The notes: generated from the letters alone by a model not told the origin. Counted from the first letter of the stretch, positions 17,801 through 25,059 are shown. The stretch is DNA of 42,999 nt from Mycetocola sp. (GCF_025464835.1 NZ_JAODMP010000066.1:1-42999); one strand, 5' to 3'. Translations and numbers: made by a program.

Positions 17801-17990
17801 AACCGCGGAGGACGATCCGATCGGCGACGAGCTCGACGACGGTCGACGTCTTGCCGGTGCCAGGGGCACCCGCGACGGCGGCGCTGGCACCGTCGGCAAG
17901 ATCGAGGACCGCCTGCTGGGAGGCATCCGCAACCAGCGAAGCGGGCACAGCGGTGCTGCGTCTCGGACTGGTGAATCCTCGGATTGCCAC
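14841..17990 (-). CDS. adnA: AdnA-like ATP-dependent DNA helicase-nuclease subunit
   Basis: About 1049 residues, close to the length of mycobacterial AdnA, and the first gene of the adnA-adnB operon. The N-terminal motor has Walker A VAGAPGTGKT and diverged helicase motifs (VVVDDFQEQG in place of DExQD). The C-terminal nuclease has GTIDRVERL, VDLKTGK and QLGGYQLALAAG, the RecB/AddA-type catalytic set. The complex resects double-strand breaks ahead of recombination, doing the job of RecBCD or AddAB. The start is GTG 17990, where TAACTT plus 7 bases precedes the codon and there is no Shine-Dalgarno sequence; the frame remains open upstream to 18083 but overlaps the divergent promoter region of the DUF3107 gene. 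Confidence 0.88.
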   Translation of the reverse strand: MAIRGFTSPRRSTAVPASLVADASQQAVLDLADGASAAVAGAPGTGKTSTVVELVADRIVLRGYDPAELLVLAPNRRAAAALRDRLALRVSVPTTGPLARTLSSVAFQIVGARASLDGREAPRLLTGAEQDTVIAELLSYHEADGTGPDWPEPLVADVRRLKGFRTELRELMMRTVEAGLRPDSLIRLGQQTGRPEWVAAGRFIAEYEQVVDSFGADYLDSAELVAQATTELNRGFGLDGLRLVVVDDFQEQGPSAIGLLRALARRGVAVIAFGDPDVASSTFRGSDPAALAGLGPALGVPVHRRSLSTSYRHGTDIRSLVRQVTERVGAAGAIAHRSAVAAERDAFPLESPPPIVRIEASSTAAEHQQIARVLREHHLFGEIPWSRLAVIVRSGATIPVLARALALAEVPTATPAGGRTIRAEFASAQLLSAVAFVLGRTEATPELVTSLLTGPLCGLDGISLRRVRRSLRHEELAGNGNRSGDELLLDALGQPGRFATIDSAAARAAGRFAQTLAEARAAAEAGASIEELLWLFWDRSGLAATWSAQALGSGLAADEANRNLDSVMALFTAAKRFVERHPAEPAGRFVDEILASEVPEDSLTPQSAADAVFIGTPSAVVGSEFEVVIVAGLQDGAWPNPQLRGSLLYPHSLSQLSAGLPVADLDARAEVLSDELRMFALAVSRARMQVVLTATVNDDEQPSAFLRFPAIRAVEPLQGADAQHPLSLRGMVGALRRRLVTTSDPHAASALARLAAEGVPGADPEDWYGLLEPSTTAPLVDLTEPDAIVPVSPSKLETFEKSGLAWFIDTMAAAPSGLAAGIGTVVHAAMEQAGRIPAAELTDQDVSVEQLWKHIDEHWSELYFEAPWLAERQRRLTSRLVEGLSEYLTDFRRAGSETISAEGRFSVTIGQVKLTGTIDRVERLPSGEIVIVDLKTGKNAPTKAKVDENPQLGGYQLALAAGAVGGTTTDDPSGGASLLYVSGGARGKGYKVLTQQPMSDEERSAFTERVVTAGHGMAAAEFTGNPNLDDRDPKADPMYRIHLVAAVSA

Positions 17991-17997
17991 GACAGCC

Positions 17998-18003
17998 AAG
18001 TTA
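17998..18003 (-). promoter_or_regulatory. -10 element for adnA-adnB, leaderless type
   Basis: TAACTT on the minus strand, then 7 bases, then GTG 17990. No Shine-Dalgarno sequence. The position decides the adnA start. Confidence 0.5.
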
Positions 18004-18130
18004 CCCGGCACCAGTGACACCGCCGGGACGCACGCCGGTGCCGCTGTTCGCTCTCGGCGAGGGCGTGCGGTCGAGGTGTGCACGGCAACTGCCGTAATGT
18101 TGCTGGTAACGCAAGGAAAGGTGCTTTTTC

Positions 18131-18355
18131 GTGGAGATCCGTATCGGTATTACCAACAGCGGGCGCGAGCTCAGCTTCGAGTCCGCTCAGACCGCCACCG
18201 AGATCGAGAAGACGATCTCAGAAGCACTGGGCTCCGAGAAGAGCTACTTCACCCTGAGTGACGACAAGGGCCGGCTGTACATCGTCCCGACCGCGGGCCT
18301 CGCCTATGTCGAGGTCGGCAGCGAAGAGACCCGCCGCATCGGTTTCGTCGGCTAA
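18131..18355 (+). CDS. DUF3107 family protein (TB9.4-like)
   Basis: A 74-residue cytoplasmic protein matching DUF3107 throughout: MEIRIGITNSGRELSFES at the N-terminus and AYVEVGSEETRRIGF at the C-terminus. The M. tuberculosis counterpart is the small antigen TB9.4; the molecular function is unknown. The GTG start at 18131 is fixed by a strong AAGGAAAGG ending 9 bases upstream. It diverges from adnA with a 140-bp gap. A small membrane protein gene follows after 8 bp, so they are probably co-transcribed. TAATGT near 18096 is a possible -10. Confidence 0.92.
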   Translation: MEIRIGITNSGRELSFESAQTATEIEKTISEALGSEKSYFTLSDDKGRLYIVPTAGLAYVEVGSEETRRIGFVG

Positions 18356-18363
18356 GCATCCCG

Positions 18364-18651
18364 GTGGAACTCCTCTTCGTCATCCTGTTCGGCGCCGCCG
18401 TCGGCGTCGCCGTGCATTACCCGCTGCCGTGGCGCGGCACCCACGGGATCGCCCTCATTCCCGCCGTCGCAGCGGGTGTCGCTGCGATCGTCTGGGTGGC
18501 GCTGACCTGGCTCGGGTGGGCGTGGGACGGCGGATGGATCTGGGCAGTGACTCTGATCCTGGCGACCGTCGTCGCCGCTGTCGTTGACCTCTACCTGGGT
18601 CGGCACCGCACGGCGTCCGATCAGCGCCGGCTCGTCGCTCTCGGCGGCTGA
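18364..18651 (+). CDS. small integral membrane protein, unknown function
   Basis: 95 residues with three hydrophobic segments, roughly 2-20, 28-50 and 58-78, and a basic C-terminal tail (YLGRHRTASDQRR), consistent with a small inner-membrane protein. I do not recognise a family. It starts with GTG 18364, 8 bp after the DUF3107 stop, with no good Shine-Dalgarno sequence, which suggests reinitiation from the upstream gene. The composition and codon pattern are normal for the window, so I take it as a real gene. Confidence 0.65.
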   Translation: MELLFVILFGAAVGVAVHYPLPWRGTHGIALIPAVAAGVAAIVWVALTWLGWAWDGGWIWAVTLILATVVAAVVDLYLGRHRTASDQRRLVALGG

Positions 18652-18722
18652 CCGGCTCAACCGCCCACTGGATCGGCCCGCCCCGACCGTCTAGGGTGAC
18701 GGCAACTTCCGCGGAGGATGCC

Positions 18723-19105
18723 ATGGCCGGGTTCGTTCTCGACGCCGGTGCGCTTCTCCGTGGTGAGCGCCGGCATCCTGGTCTCAGACTCTCACGAGCT
18801 TCTCGCGCCGACGCTTCTCCGTTCACAGACGTTACCGGCGCTGCATGAGGCCGTCGCCAGCGGTGAAGTGGATGCCGACGCGGCCAGCGACCATCTCGCC
18901 CGGATCGGACGGATGCCGGTTCGGCTCCTCGGCGACGCCGTGCTTCGGCGTCAGGCGTGGAAGGTGGCCGACCAACTCGGCTGGTCGTCTATCTACGACG
19001 CGGAATACCTCGCGTTGACGTTTCGTGACCATCGGCGGGGAACTCGCCGCGCTGGCCGAAACGATCGTGCGGGTTGCCTCGATCGACGACCTGGTCAGGC
19101 CGTGA
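18723..19105 (+). pseudogene. broken PIN-domain (VapC-like) toxin gene
   Basis: Translation in pieces reconstructs a PIN-domain ribonuclease of about 125 residues. It starts at ATG 18723 (GGAGG 5 bases upstream) with MAGFVLDAGALL. The frame then shifts near 18759 to VVSAGILVSDSHELLAPTLL, and later shows RLLGDAVLRRQAWKVA and EYLALTF. A second break near 19020 drops the expected stretch with the conserved Asp (about six codons), after which VTIGGELAALAE runs on in another frame to a natural end, SIDDLVRP, and TGA at 19105. At least two disabling lesions exist and one catalytic Asp is gone. No antitoxin gene is visible on either side. The 3' end overlaps the end of the convergent ferritin-like gene. 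Confidence 0.75.
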
Positions 19106-19811
19106 GGCCGAGAGCGTCCATCCGGCGGGTGTGCGTGGCGATGAGTTCGGTGAAGACCGGCTCGATCCGCGCTTCGTCCGACTTGCTGTGGCCCTCGAGG
19201 TTCAACGCCGACTGCGCGAGGAGCAGGGTGTCGCCGACGAGCCGCCTGCCGCACATGGCGAAGAAGTGGGCACGTTTCGGGTCGACCGCGATGGCATCCG
19301 TCAACAGTCCGACGATCCCGGCTGACCCGGAGTCCGCTCCGAGCAGGCTCGCGTAGCGCGCGCCGATCTCGGACGGCAGGCCGTCGGAGAGGCGGATGAA
19401 GAAGTCGTCGAGGAAGCCCTGCGTGATGTAGAGGGTCAGCAGGCTCTCGTTGACGGATGCTCCGCGGGTGAGTTCGAGGAATCGATCGATCCCGGGCACG
19501 AACGGCGCCATGACCTCGGTGGGGTCCTCGCCTCGGCGGCGGATCTCGGCGACGAGACCCTGATGCTTGGCCAGGGCGAGGCCGGCAGCGGCCGACAGGG
19601 TCTGGGTTGCGTTCAGGTCCTTGGAGGTGGCGCTGATGTTCGAGATGGACTGGAAGAAGCAGAGCTGCAGGTAGGCGACCTGGCCGAGGTAGCTGGAGGT
19701 GTCGGGAGCGAGCTCCGCGAAGTCGACTTTGGTGGCCTGGAGGGCACTGGAACGTGGGAGGAGGCGCGGCAACGGCGCTCGGGAGCGGGACGCACTAAAC
19801 CATGAAACCAC
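19095..19811 (-). CDS. ferritin-like fold protein (Rv3210c-type)
   Basis: About 238 residues, mostly helical, resembling the ferritin-like proteins encoded divergently from a DEAD-box helicase gene in mycobacteria (Rv3210c-Rv3211). Visible core: YLGQVAYLQLCFFQSI, then LALAKHQGLVAEIRRRGEDP and GFLDDFFIRLSDG. Some relatives carry a Glu where this protein has Gln (CFFQSI) and keep the later His (AKHQG), so a complete di-iron site is not evident. Function unknown; relation to tRNA hydroxylases has been suggested for the fold, but I cannot support it here. The start is GTG 19811, 6 bases after TACACT and without a Shine-Dalgarno sequence; in-frame codons further upstream would lie inside the promoter. 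Confidence 0.75.
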   Translation of the reverse strand: MVSWFSASRSRAPLPRLLPRSSALQATKVDFAELAPDTSSYLGQVAYLQLCFFQSISNISATSKDLNATQTLSAAAGLALAKHQGLVAEIRRRGEDPTEVMAPFVPGIDRFLELTRGASVNESLLTLYITQGFLDDFFIRLSDGLPSEIGARYASLLGADSGSAGIVGLLTDAIAVDPKRAHFFAMCGRRLVGDTLLLAQSALNLEGHSKSDEARIEPVFTELIATHTRRMDALGLTA

Positions 19812-19817
19812 GGCTCC

Positions 19818-19823
19818 AGTGTA
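19818..19823 (-). promoter_or_regulatory. -10 element of the ferritin-like gene, leaderless type
   Basis: TACACT on the minus strand, then GGAGCC, then GTG 19811. The GGAG is too close to the GTG to act as a Shine-Dalgarno sequence, so leaderless initiation is the better reading. Confidence 0.55.
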
Positions 19824-19883
19824 GATGTTCGGTAGGCTGGGCTTTGTTCCCGGCATCGGATCGGGATACTACGCCTCAAAAAC

Positions 19884-21362
19884 ATGCAGGGCGTAGACCG
19901 CTTATATGCATTGACAGGCAACCAACTAGTGAATTTTACGGATCTCGGCGTCGACCAGGACATGGCAGACGCCCTCGCAGCAAAAGGCATCCTGGAGCCC
20001 TTCCCCATCCAGGAACAGACCATCCCCCTCGCCCTTGACGGCCAGGACATCATCGGTCAGGCCAAGACGGGAACCGGTAAGACCTTCGGCTTCGGTCTCC
20101 CCCTGCTGCAGCGGATCGGCAACGACCCGGCTCCGGGTGTCGTCGCGCTCATCGTCGTTCCGACCCGGGAACTGTGCGTGCAGGTCACCGAGGACATCGA
20201 ACTGGCCGCAGGGAACCGCCCGACGAAGATCGTCTCGATCTACGGCGGCAAGGCGTATGAGGGTCAGATCGAACAGCTCAAGGCCGGCGCGCAGGTGGTC
20301 GTCGGTACCCCCGGTCGCCTGATCGACCTCAACAACCAGCGCCTGCTCGACCTCTCGAACGTGCGCGAGATGGTGCTCGATGAGGCCGACAAGATGCTCG
20401 ACCTCGGCTTCCTCGCCGACATCGAGAAGCTCTTCTCCAAGACGCCGACCGACCGGCACACGATGCTGTTCTCCGCAACCATGCCGGGGCCGATCGTCGC
20501 CCTCGCGCGTCGCTTCATGTCCAAGCCGATCCACATCCGGGCGACTGACCCCGATGAGGGCCTCACGCAGGCGAACATCAAACACCTCGTCTACCGCGCG
20601 CACAACATGGACAAGGACGAGGTCATCGCCCGAATCCTGCAGGCTGAGGGCCGCGGCAAGACCGTGATCTTCACCCGGACCAAGCGGTCGGCGGCGAAAC
20701 TCGTCGAGGAACTCACCGACCGCGGCTTCAACGCCGCGGCCGTGCACGGCGACCTCGGCCAGGAGCAGCGTGAACGGGCCATGGCCGCGTTCAAGGCCGG
20801 GAAGAAGGACGTCCTCATCGCCACGGATGTCGCCGCGCGCGGTATCGACGTGAACGACGTCACCCATGTGATCAACCACACCATCCCCGAAGACGAGAAG
20901 ACCTACCTGCACCGGGTCGGCCGCACCGGCCGGGCGGGCAAGACCGGCATCGCGGTGACCTTCGTCGACTGGGACGACCTGCACAAGTGGGCGCTCATCA
21001 ACAAGGCTCTCGACTTCGGCCAGCCGGAACCGACCGAGACGTACTCCTCGAGCCCCCACCTGTTCAGCGACCTCGACATCCCCGAGGGCACCAAGGGACG
21101 CCTGCGGGCGTCGACCGCCGTGCCTGCCGAGAAGCGCACCGGCCCTCCCCGTGACGGCTCCCGTCCGCCGCGTGAGGGTTCCCGGGACTCGTCGCGTGCC
21201 CGCACCCGCACCCGCCCTGCGGCATCCGCTGAAGCCCCGCGCGAGGACGCACCGGTCGCTGCAGCAGGCACGCACGACGGGCAGGGCAGCGAGCACCACG
21301 ACGGCAACAGTGCGCCGCGTCGCCGCAGCCGGACACGCCGCCGCACGAACCGCCCGGAGTGA
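19884..21362 (+). CDS. DEAD-box ATP-dependent RNA helicase, RhlE-like
   Basis: Up to 492 residues. All helicase motifs are present in order: Q motif FPIQEQ, motif I AKTGTGKT, PTREL, TPGRL, motif II DEAD (VLDEADKMLDLGF), SAT, TKRSAAKL, DVAARGIDV and HRVGRTGRAG. After about residue 400 comes a basic Arg/Pro/Ser-rich tail ending in RRRSRTRRRTNRP, the RNA-binding type of extension. Expected roles are RNA unwinding in ribosome assembly or mRNA decay. The start is unsettled: ATG 19884 has no Shine-Dalgarno sequence, and TTG 19911 or GTG 19929 (VNFTDLGVDQDM) would fit relatives better. It is divergent from the ferritin-like gene and followed by a strong terminator. Confidence 0.9.
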   Translation: MQGVDRLYALTGNQLVNFTDLGVDQDMADALAAKGILEPFPIQEQTIPLALDGQDIIGQAKTGTGKTFGFGLPLLQRIGNDPAPGVVALIVVPTRELCVQVTEDIELAAGNRPTKIVSIYGGKAYEGQIEQLKAGAQVVVGTPGRLIDLNNQRLLDLSNVREMVLDEADKMLDLGFLADIEKLFSKTPTDRHTMLFSATMPGPIVALARRFMSKPIHIRATDPDEGLTQANIKHLVYRAHNMDKDEVIARILQAEGRGKTVIFTRTKRSAAKLVEELTDRGFNAAAVHGDLGQEQRERAMAAFKAGKKDVLIATDVAARGIDVNDVTHVINHTIPEDEKTYLHRVGRTGRAGKTGIAVTFVDWDDLHKWALINKALDFGQPEPTETYSSSPHLFSDLDIPEGTKGRLRASTAVPAEKRTGPPRDGSRPPREGSRDSSRARTRTRPAASAEAPREDAPVAAAGTHDGQGSEHHDGNSAPRRRSRTRRRTNRPE

Positions 21363-21380
21363 TCTCTTCTCCGCAAGAAT

Positions 21381-21414
21381 GCCCCGCCCGAACCTCGGTT
21401 CGTGCGGGGCTTTT
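21381..21414 (+). terminator. Rho-independent terminator of the RNA helicase gene
   Basis: GCCCCGC pairs with GCGGGGC, extended inside by CGAAC/GGTTCG, followed by TTTT. It starts 18 bases after the stop codon at 21362. Confidence 0.85.
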
Positions 21415-21549
21415 CCGTGTGACTTCTTGATCACGCCGAGGGGCGACTCGAGCCGCCAGACCAGACCCGCACGCCGGTAGGTCTCGTTGGGATCGGCCGG
21501 GGATAGCGGTCATGTTCTCGAGATTGTCTGACGAGAAGCTGCCGCCTTT

Positions 21550-21568
21550 CGCGACGCTACGCGTCGCG
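21550..21568. other. perfect 8-bp hairpin spanning the PHP gene stop codon
   Basis: CGCGACGC, loop TAC, GCGTCGCG. The loop includes the TAG stop (21557-21559) of the minus-strand PHP gene. No T run follows on either strand, so intrinsic termination is weak; it may stabilise the 3' end. The rest of 21415-21549 holds nothing I can identify. Confidence 0.5.
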
Positions 21569-22435
21569 GGGGTACACGGGCGCGGAGCCGGTCGCTTCGT
21601 CGATGATCGCCCGCACCACAGCATCAGGAGTGGTGTTCTCCCCCAGCCGGTTCGGCTTGCCTTCGCCGTGGTAGTCGCTCGACCCGGTGAGTACCAGACC
21701 GAACATGTCGGCGAGTTCCCGGAGCCGTCCCTTGCCTTCCTCGGTGTTCTCGCGGTGATCGATCTCGAGCCCGAACAGTCCTGCGTCGACGAGTTCACCG
21801 AGGTGCTTCTCGTCGATCATCGCGTCGAGGCCGCGGGTGGCGGGGTGGGCGATCACCGGCACTCCCCCGGCCGCGCGAACGAGGCGCACCGCCTTGAGCG
21901 GATCCGGGGCGTAGTGCGGCAGGTAATATCCGGTCCGCGGGTGCAGGATGCCGGCGAACGCCTCACTGCGGGTCGGCACGTGTCCGCGAGCGACCAGAGC
22001 GTCGGCGATGTGCGGCCGGCCGACCGTCGCCCCTGGTGTGGTCTGGGCGACGACATCGTCCCAGCTCAGGCTGTAGTCGGCGGCGATGCGCTGCACGATC
22101 GACTCCGCCCGGCGCAACCGGGACTCACGGATGCGCGCTGTCTCCGAGTTGAGGGCGCCGTTGTCCGGGTCGAACAGGTAGGCAAGCAGGTGCACGCTCT
22201 GAAAGCCGAGCCGTGCGCTGAACTCCATACCGGGAAGAAGGGTGATGCCCACTTCGGCTGACGTGACGGATGCCTCGTGCCAGCCGGCTGTCGAATCGTG
22301 ATCGGTGAGCGCAACAACCCCGAGCCCCGCCGCGGCGGCCTGGCGGATGACCCGCGAGGGCGACTCGGTGCCGTCGGACACTCGGGAGTGGGTGTGGAGG
22401 TCCGCAGGCCCGGCGAACAAGGGACGAACTGGCAT
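21557..22435 (-). CDS. PHP-domain phosphoesterase (RNase AM / nucleoside bisphosphate phosphatase type)
   Basis: About 292 residues. It has the PHP metal motifs in order: DLHTHSRVSDG (motif 1), ALTDHDSTAGW (motif 2), LLPGMEFSA, GVPVIAHPATRG (motif 3) and TGSSDYHG (motif 4). The form matches the TrpH/YciV group, whose studied members hydrolyse 3',5'-nucleoside bisphosphates or trim RNA 5' ends with a trinuclear metal centre. The substrate here is inferred from the family only. I set the start at ATG 22435, 6 bases after TACACT; a GTG two codons earlier abuts the -10 hexamer and could not be on a leaderless message. It is divergent from the EEP-family gene across 77 bp. Confidence 0.85.
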   Translation of the reverse strand: MPVRPLFAGPADLHTHSRVSDGTESPSRVIRQAAAAGLGVVALTDHDSTAGWHEASVTSAEVGITLLPGMEFSARLGFQSVHLLAYLFDPDNGALNSETARIRESRLRRAESIVQRIAADYSLSWDDVVAQTTPGATVGRPHIADALVARGHVPTRSEAFAGILHPRTGYYLPHYAPDPLKAVRLVRAAGGVPVIAHPATRGLDAMIDEKHLGELVDAGLFGLEIDHRENTEEGKGRLRELADMFGLVLTGSSDYHGEGKPNRLGENTTPDAVVRAIIDEATGSAPVYPRDA

Positions 22436-22441
22436 CCTCAC

Positions 22442-22447
22442 AGTGTA
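22442..22447 (-). promoter_or_regulatory. -10 element of the PHP gene, leaderless type
   Basis: TACACT on the minus strand, then GTGAGG, then ATG 22435. The in-frame GTG touching the hexamer is therefore probably not the start. Confidence 0.55.
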
Positions 22448-22497
22448 TGGCTCGCGCCGCGCCCGCCGTTTCCGGGCTAATCCCAGTCGCGTGTCGA

Positions 22498-22503
22498 TAG
22501 TGT
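22498..22503 (+). promoter_or_regulatory. -10 element of the EEP-family gene
   Basis: TAGTGT is followed by 9 bases and then ATG 22513. With usual start-site spacing the 5' leader would be only 2-3 bases, so this is effectively leaderless. Confidence 0.4.
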
Positions 22504-22512
22504 GGCTGGACC

Positions 22513-23535
22513 ATGCTCAAAGTACTCGGTGCCATCGCAACCGTGGGAATCGCCGTCGCGCTCCTCGTCATCTCTGTCCCTCAACTGTTCGGTCTGCAGA
22601 CCACGTGGATCATCGCTCAGATCACCTCGATGCGATCTCTGACGATCGTCGCAGGGCTGCTCGCCGCCGTCGCCTTCGCCCTGCTCGCTCTGGCAACCCC
22701 TGTGCGTGCCTTCGCCGGCACGGTGGTCGTCCTGCTGCTGGTCTTCATCGGCGCCAACGCGATCATCGGCGTATCGAGGGGGCTCGGCAACACGACGTTC
22801 GCGGAGCCGACGCCGGACACGGTCACCGTGCTCACCTGGAACACGCTCGGCGACGCGCCAGGCGCCGGCGCCGTCGCGAACCTCGCCATAGAATCCGGTG
22901 CTGACATCATCTCCCTTCCCGAGACGACGCAAGCGACAGGCATTGAGATCGCCGAGAGCATGCGGGCGGAGGGTCGCCCGATGTGGGTGCTCACCGAATG
23001 GTTCGACCAGATCTCTCCTGCCCGGTCGACCACCGTGCTGATCAGCCCGGAACTCGGCGATTACGTCAAGGTCACGAGCAACGAGGAACGGGACGACAAC
23101 ACCGCAGTGCTCCCCACGGTGATCGTCGAACCTGTCGATGGGGACGGCCCGACCATCGTCGCCGCCCATGCCGTCGCGCCGATCACCGGGCAGATGGAGA
23201 ACTGGCGGAACGACCTCGCCTGGCTCGCCGACCAGTGCCGCACCGACAACGTCATCATGGCCGGCGACTTCAACGCCACCCTCGACAACATGGCCGGGCT
23301 CGGGTCCACCGGCGAGGCGGCGCTCGGCAACTGCATCGACGCGGGGAAAGCCTCAGGCAACGGGTCGGTCGGAACCTGGCCGACCGGCATCCCCGCCCTG
23401 ATCGGGGCACCGATCGACCACGTCATGGCGACCCCGGACTGGCAGACCACCGGGATGCGCGTCGTCACCGAGACGGATGGCACAGGGAGCGACCACCGAC
23501 CGGTCCTCGTGCAGCTGACCCGCATCGCTGGGTAG
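22513..23535 (+). CDS. membrane-anchored endonuclease/exonuclease/phosphatase (EEP) family protein
   Basis: 340 residues. Residues 3-25, 35-60 and 65-85 are hydrophobic and form three likely membrane helices. The EEP catalytic domain follows from about 100. Its motifs are complete: LTWNTLGD (metal-site Asn), SLPETT (Glu), AAHAVAP (His), AGDFNATLDN (Asp/Asn), IDHVMATPDW and GSDHRPVLVQL (Asp-His pair). The active domain is probably outside the membrane. Possible substrates are DNA, phospholipid headgroups or other phosphodiesters; sequence alone does not decide. It is divergent from the PHP gene and 53 bp upstream of the aminopeptidase gene. Confidence 0.82.
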   Translation: MLKVLGAIATVGIAVALLVISVPQLFGLQTTWIIAQITSMRSLTIVAGLLAAVAFALLALATPVRAFAGTVVVLLLVFIGANAIIGVSRGLGNTTFAEPTPDTVTVLTWNTLGDAPGAGAVANLAIESGADIISLPETTQATGIEIAESMRAEGRPMWVLTEWFDQISPARSTTVLISPELGDYVKVTSNEERDDNTAVLPTVIVEPVDGDGPTIVAAHAVAPITGQMENWRNDLAWLADQCRTDNVIMAGDFNATLDNMAGLGSTGEAALGNCIDAGKASGNGSVGTWPTGIPALIGAPIDHVMATPDWQTTGMRVVTETDGTGSDHRPVLVQLTRIAG

Positions 23536-23576
23536 CCGAGCACCAACTCGATAAGCGGCCACAGCGGCATCGGTGG

Positions 23577-23582
23577 AACAAT
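23577..23582 (+). promoter_or_regulatory. possible -10 element of the aminopeptidase gene
   Basis: AACAAT lies 6 bases before ATG 23589. It matches TANNNT except for the first base, at the same spacing as the leaderless starts in this window; no Shine-Dalgarno sequence is present. Confidence 0.35.
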
Positions 23583-23588
23583 GGCTGT

Positions 23589-25034
23589 ATGGAGACTGCC
23601 AGGAACACCCCCCTCTCGCCGGGCGCAGACGTCCAGCCTGCCAGCGACGAGACCACCAGCGAAGAACCGCGCGGCACGTCCAACCGTTCGACGACCCCGG
23701 CGTCCACCCAGTTCCAGGACTTCATCGGCTCCTCATGGGCCGACCGTGTCGACGAGCTCCCCGCTGCCCGGGAACAGGCCAGCTTCGCAGCGGAGCGCCG
23801 CGCTCGCCTTTCCGAGGCGTTCCCCGGCAAGCGCATCGTCATCCCGGCAGGCGCGCTCAAGCAGCGCTCCAACGACACGGACTACCCGTATCGCGCGCAC
23901 TCCGCCTTCTCACACCTCACCGGGTGGGGGTCGGACTCTGAACCGGACGCCGTCCTTGTGCTCGATCCGACCGACGACGGTCACGACGCGACACTGTACT
24001 TCCGTGAACGCGCTGACAGGACATCGAACGAGTTCTACGCGAACCCGGCCATCGGCGAGTTCTGGATCGGCGCTCGGCCGTCGCTGGCTCAGGTTGCGGC
24101 GGACCTCGAACTCGACACTGATCATCTCGCCCGGTTCGAGGCCACGGATACCGACCTCACGGTCGAGGAGGACGACGCGCTGACGACGTTCGTCTCCGAA
24201 CTCCGGCTGGTGAAGGACGACTTCGAGGTCACGCAGCTGCGTCTCGCCGTGGATGCCACAGCGCGCGGTTTCGACGACGTCATCGCCGACTTCCCGCGCA
24301 TCTCGGCACACGAGCGGGGTGAACGCGCCGTCGAGGGCGTCTTCTACACCCGAGCGAGGCTTGACGGCAACGCCGTCGGTTACGACACCATCGCAGCCTC
24401 GGGTGCGCACGCCTGCATCCTGCACTGGACGCGGAACGACGGCCCTGTCACCCCAGGGGATTTGATCCTTCTCGACGCCGGGGTCGAAGTCGACAGCCTG
24501 TACACGGCAGACATCACGAGGACCCTGCCCGTGAACGGCCGGTTCACCGACGTGCAGCGTGCCGTCTATGAGGCGGTCCGGGAGGCTGCGGACGCCGCCT
24601 TCGCCATCGTCCGCCCAGGCATCGTCTTCCGTGACGTGCACGCCGAGGCCATGAAGGTCATCGCGAAACACACCGCCGAGTGGGGGCTGCTCCCGGTGTC
24701 GGCCGAGCAGTCGCTCGAGGCCGAGAACCAGTTCCACCGCCGCTACATGGTTCACGGCACGAGCCACCACCTGGGGCTCGACGTGCACGACTGCGCCGCT
24801 GCGCGCCGCGACATGTACCACGACGGCGAGGTCAAGGCCGGCATGGTGTTCACCATCGAGCCGGGGCTCTACTTCCAGCCGGACGACCTGACGGTCCCTG
24901 AGGAGTTTCGCGGGATCGGAGTCCGGATCGAAGACGACATCCTCGTCACCGAAGACGGCGCCGAGAACCTGTCGGCGGGCATCCCGCGGACGGCGGACGA
25001 TGTCGAAGAGTGGATAGCCCGCCTCACCAGCTGA
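23589..25034 (+). CDS. pepP: Xaa-Pro aminopeptidase (M24B)
   Basis: About 481 residues. Residues 1-40 are polar and probably disordered. An N-terminal creatinase-like domain (about 60-210) precedes the pita-bread M24 domain (about 215-470). The dimetal ligands are visible: two Asp in LLDAGVEVDSLYTADITRT, His in VHGTSHHLGLDVHD, Glu in FTIEPGLYF and Glu in GVRIEDD. The enzyme removes an N-terminal residue preceding proline, in peptide turnover in the cytoplasm. The ATG at 23589 is preferred; the frame stays open upstream to 22983, but that part is a shadow of the EEP gene. A stem-loop begins at its stop codon. Confidence 0.9.
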   Translation: METARNTPLSPGADVQPASDETTSEEPRGTSNRSTTPASTQFQDFIGSSWADRVDELPAAREQASFAAERRARLSEAFPGKRIVIPAGALKQRSNDTDYPYRAHSAFSHLTGWGSDSEPDAVLVLDPTDDGHDATLYFRERADRTSNEFYANPAIGEFWIGARPSLAQVAADLELDTDHLARFEATDTDLTVEEDDALTTFVSELRLVKDDFEVTQLRLAVDATARGFDDVIADFPRISAHERGERAVEGVFYTRARLDGNAVGYDTIAASGAHACILHWTRNDGPVTPGDLILLDAGVEVDSLYTADITRTLPVNGRFTDVQRAVYEAVREAADAAFAIVRPGIVFRDVHAEAMKVIAKHTAEWGLLPVSAEQSLEAENQFHRRYMVHGTSHHLGLDVHDCAAARRDMYHDGEVKAGMVFTIEPGLYFQPDDLTVPEEFRGIGVRIEDDILVTEDGAENLSAGIPRTADDVEEWIARLTS

Positions 25035-25059
25035 GGTCTGCGGCTCTGCCGCTGACCTC
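25033..25059. terminator. hairpin between convergent aminopeptidase and DUF1269 genes
   Basis: GAGGTC-T-GCGGC, loop TCT, GCCGC-T-GACCTC: a 12-bp stem with one mismatch, starting in the stop codon at 25034. No T tract follows. Its place between two converging 3' ends suggests a shared terminator or mRNA end stabiliser. Confidence 0.5.

Noticed and set aside
19926-21434. A 502-codon minus-strand open frame opposite the RNA helicase
   Set aside because: A complete DEAD-box protein is encoded on the plus strand; the mirror has no recognisable domain.
22983-23588. Upstream extension of the aminopeptidase frame by about 200 codons
   Set aside because: It is His/Arg/Asp-rich shadow of the EEP gene; the M24B protein begins naturally at ATG 23589.
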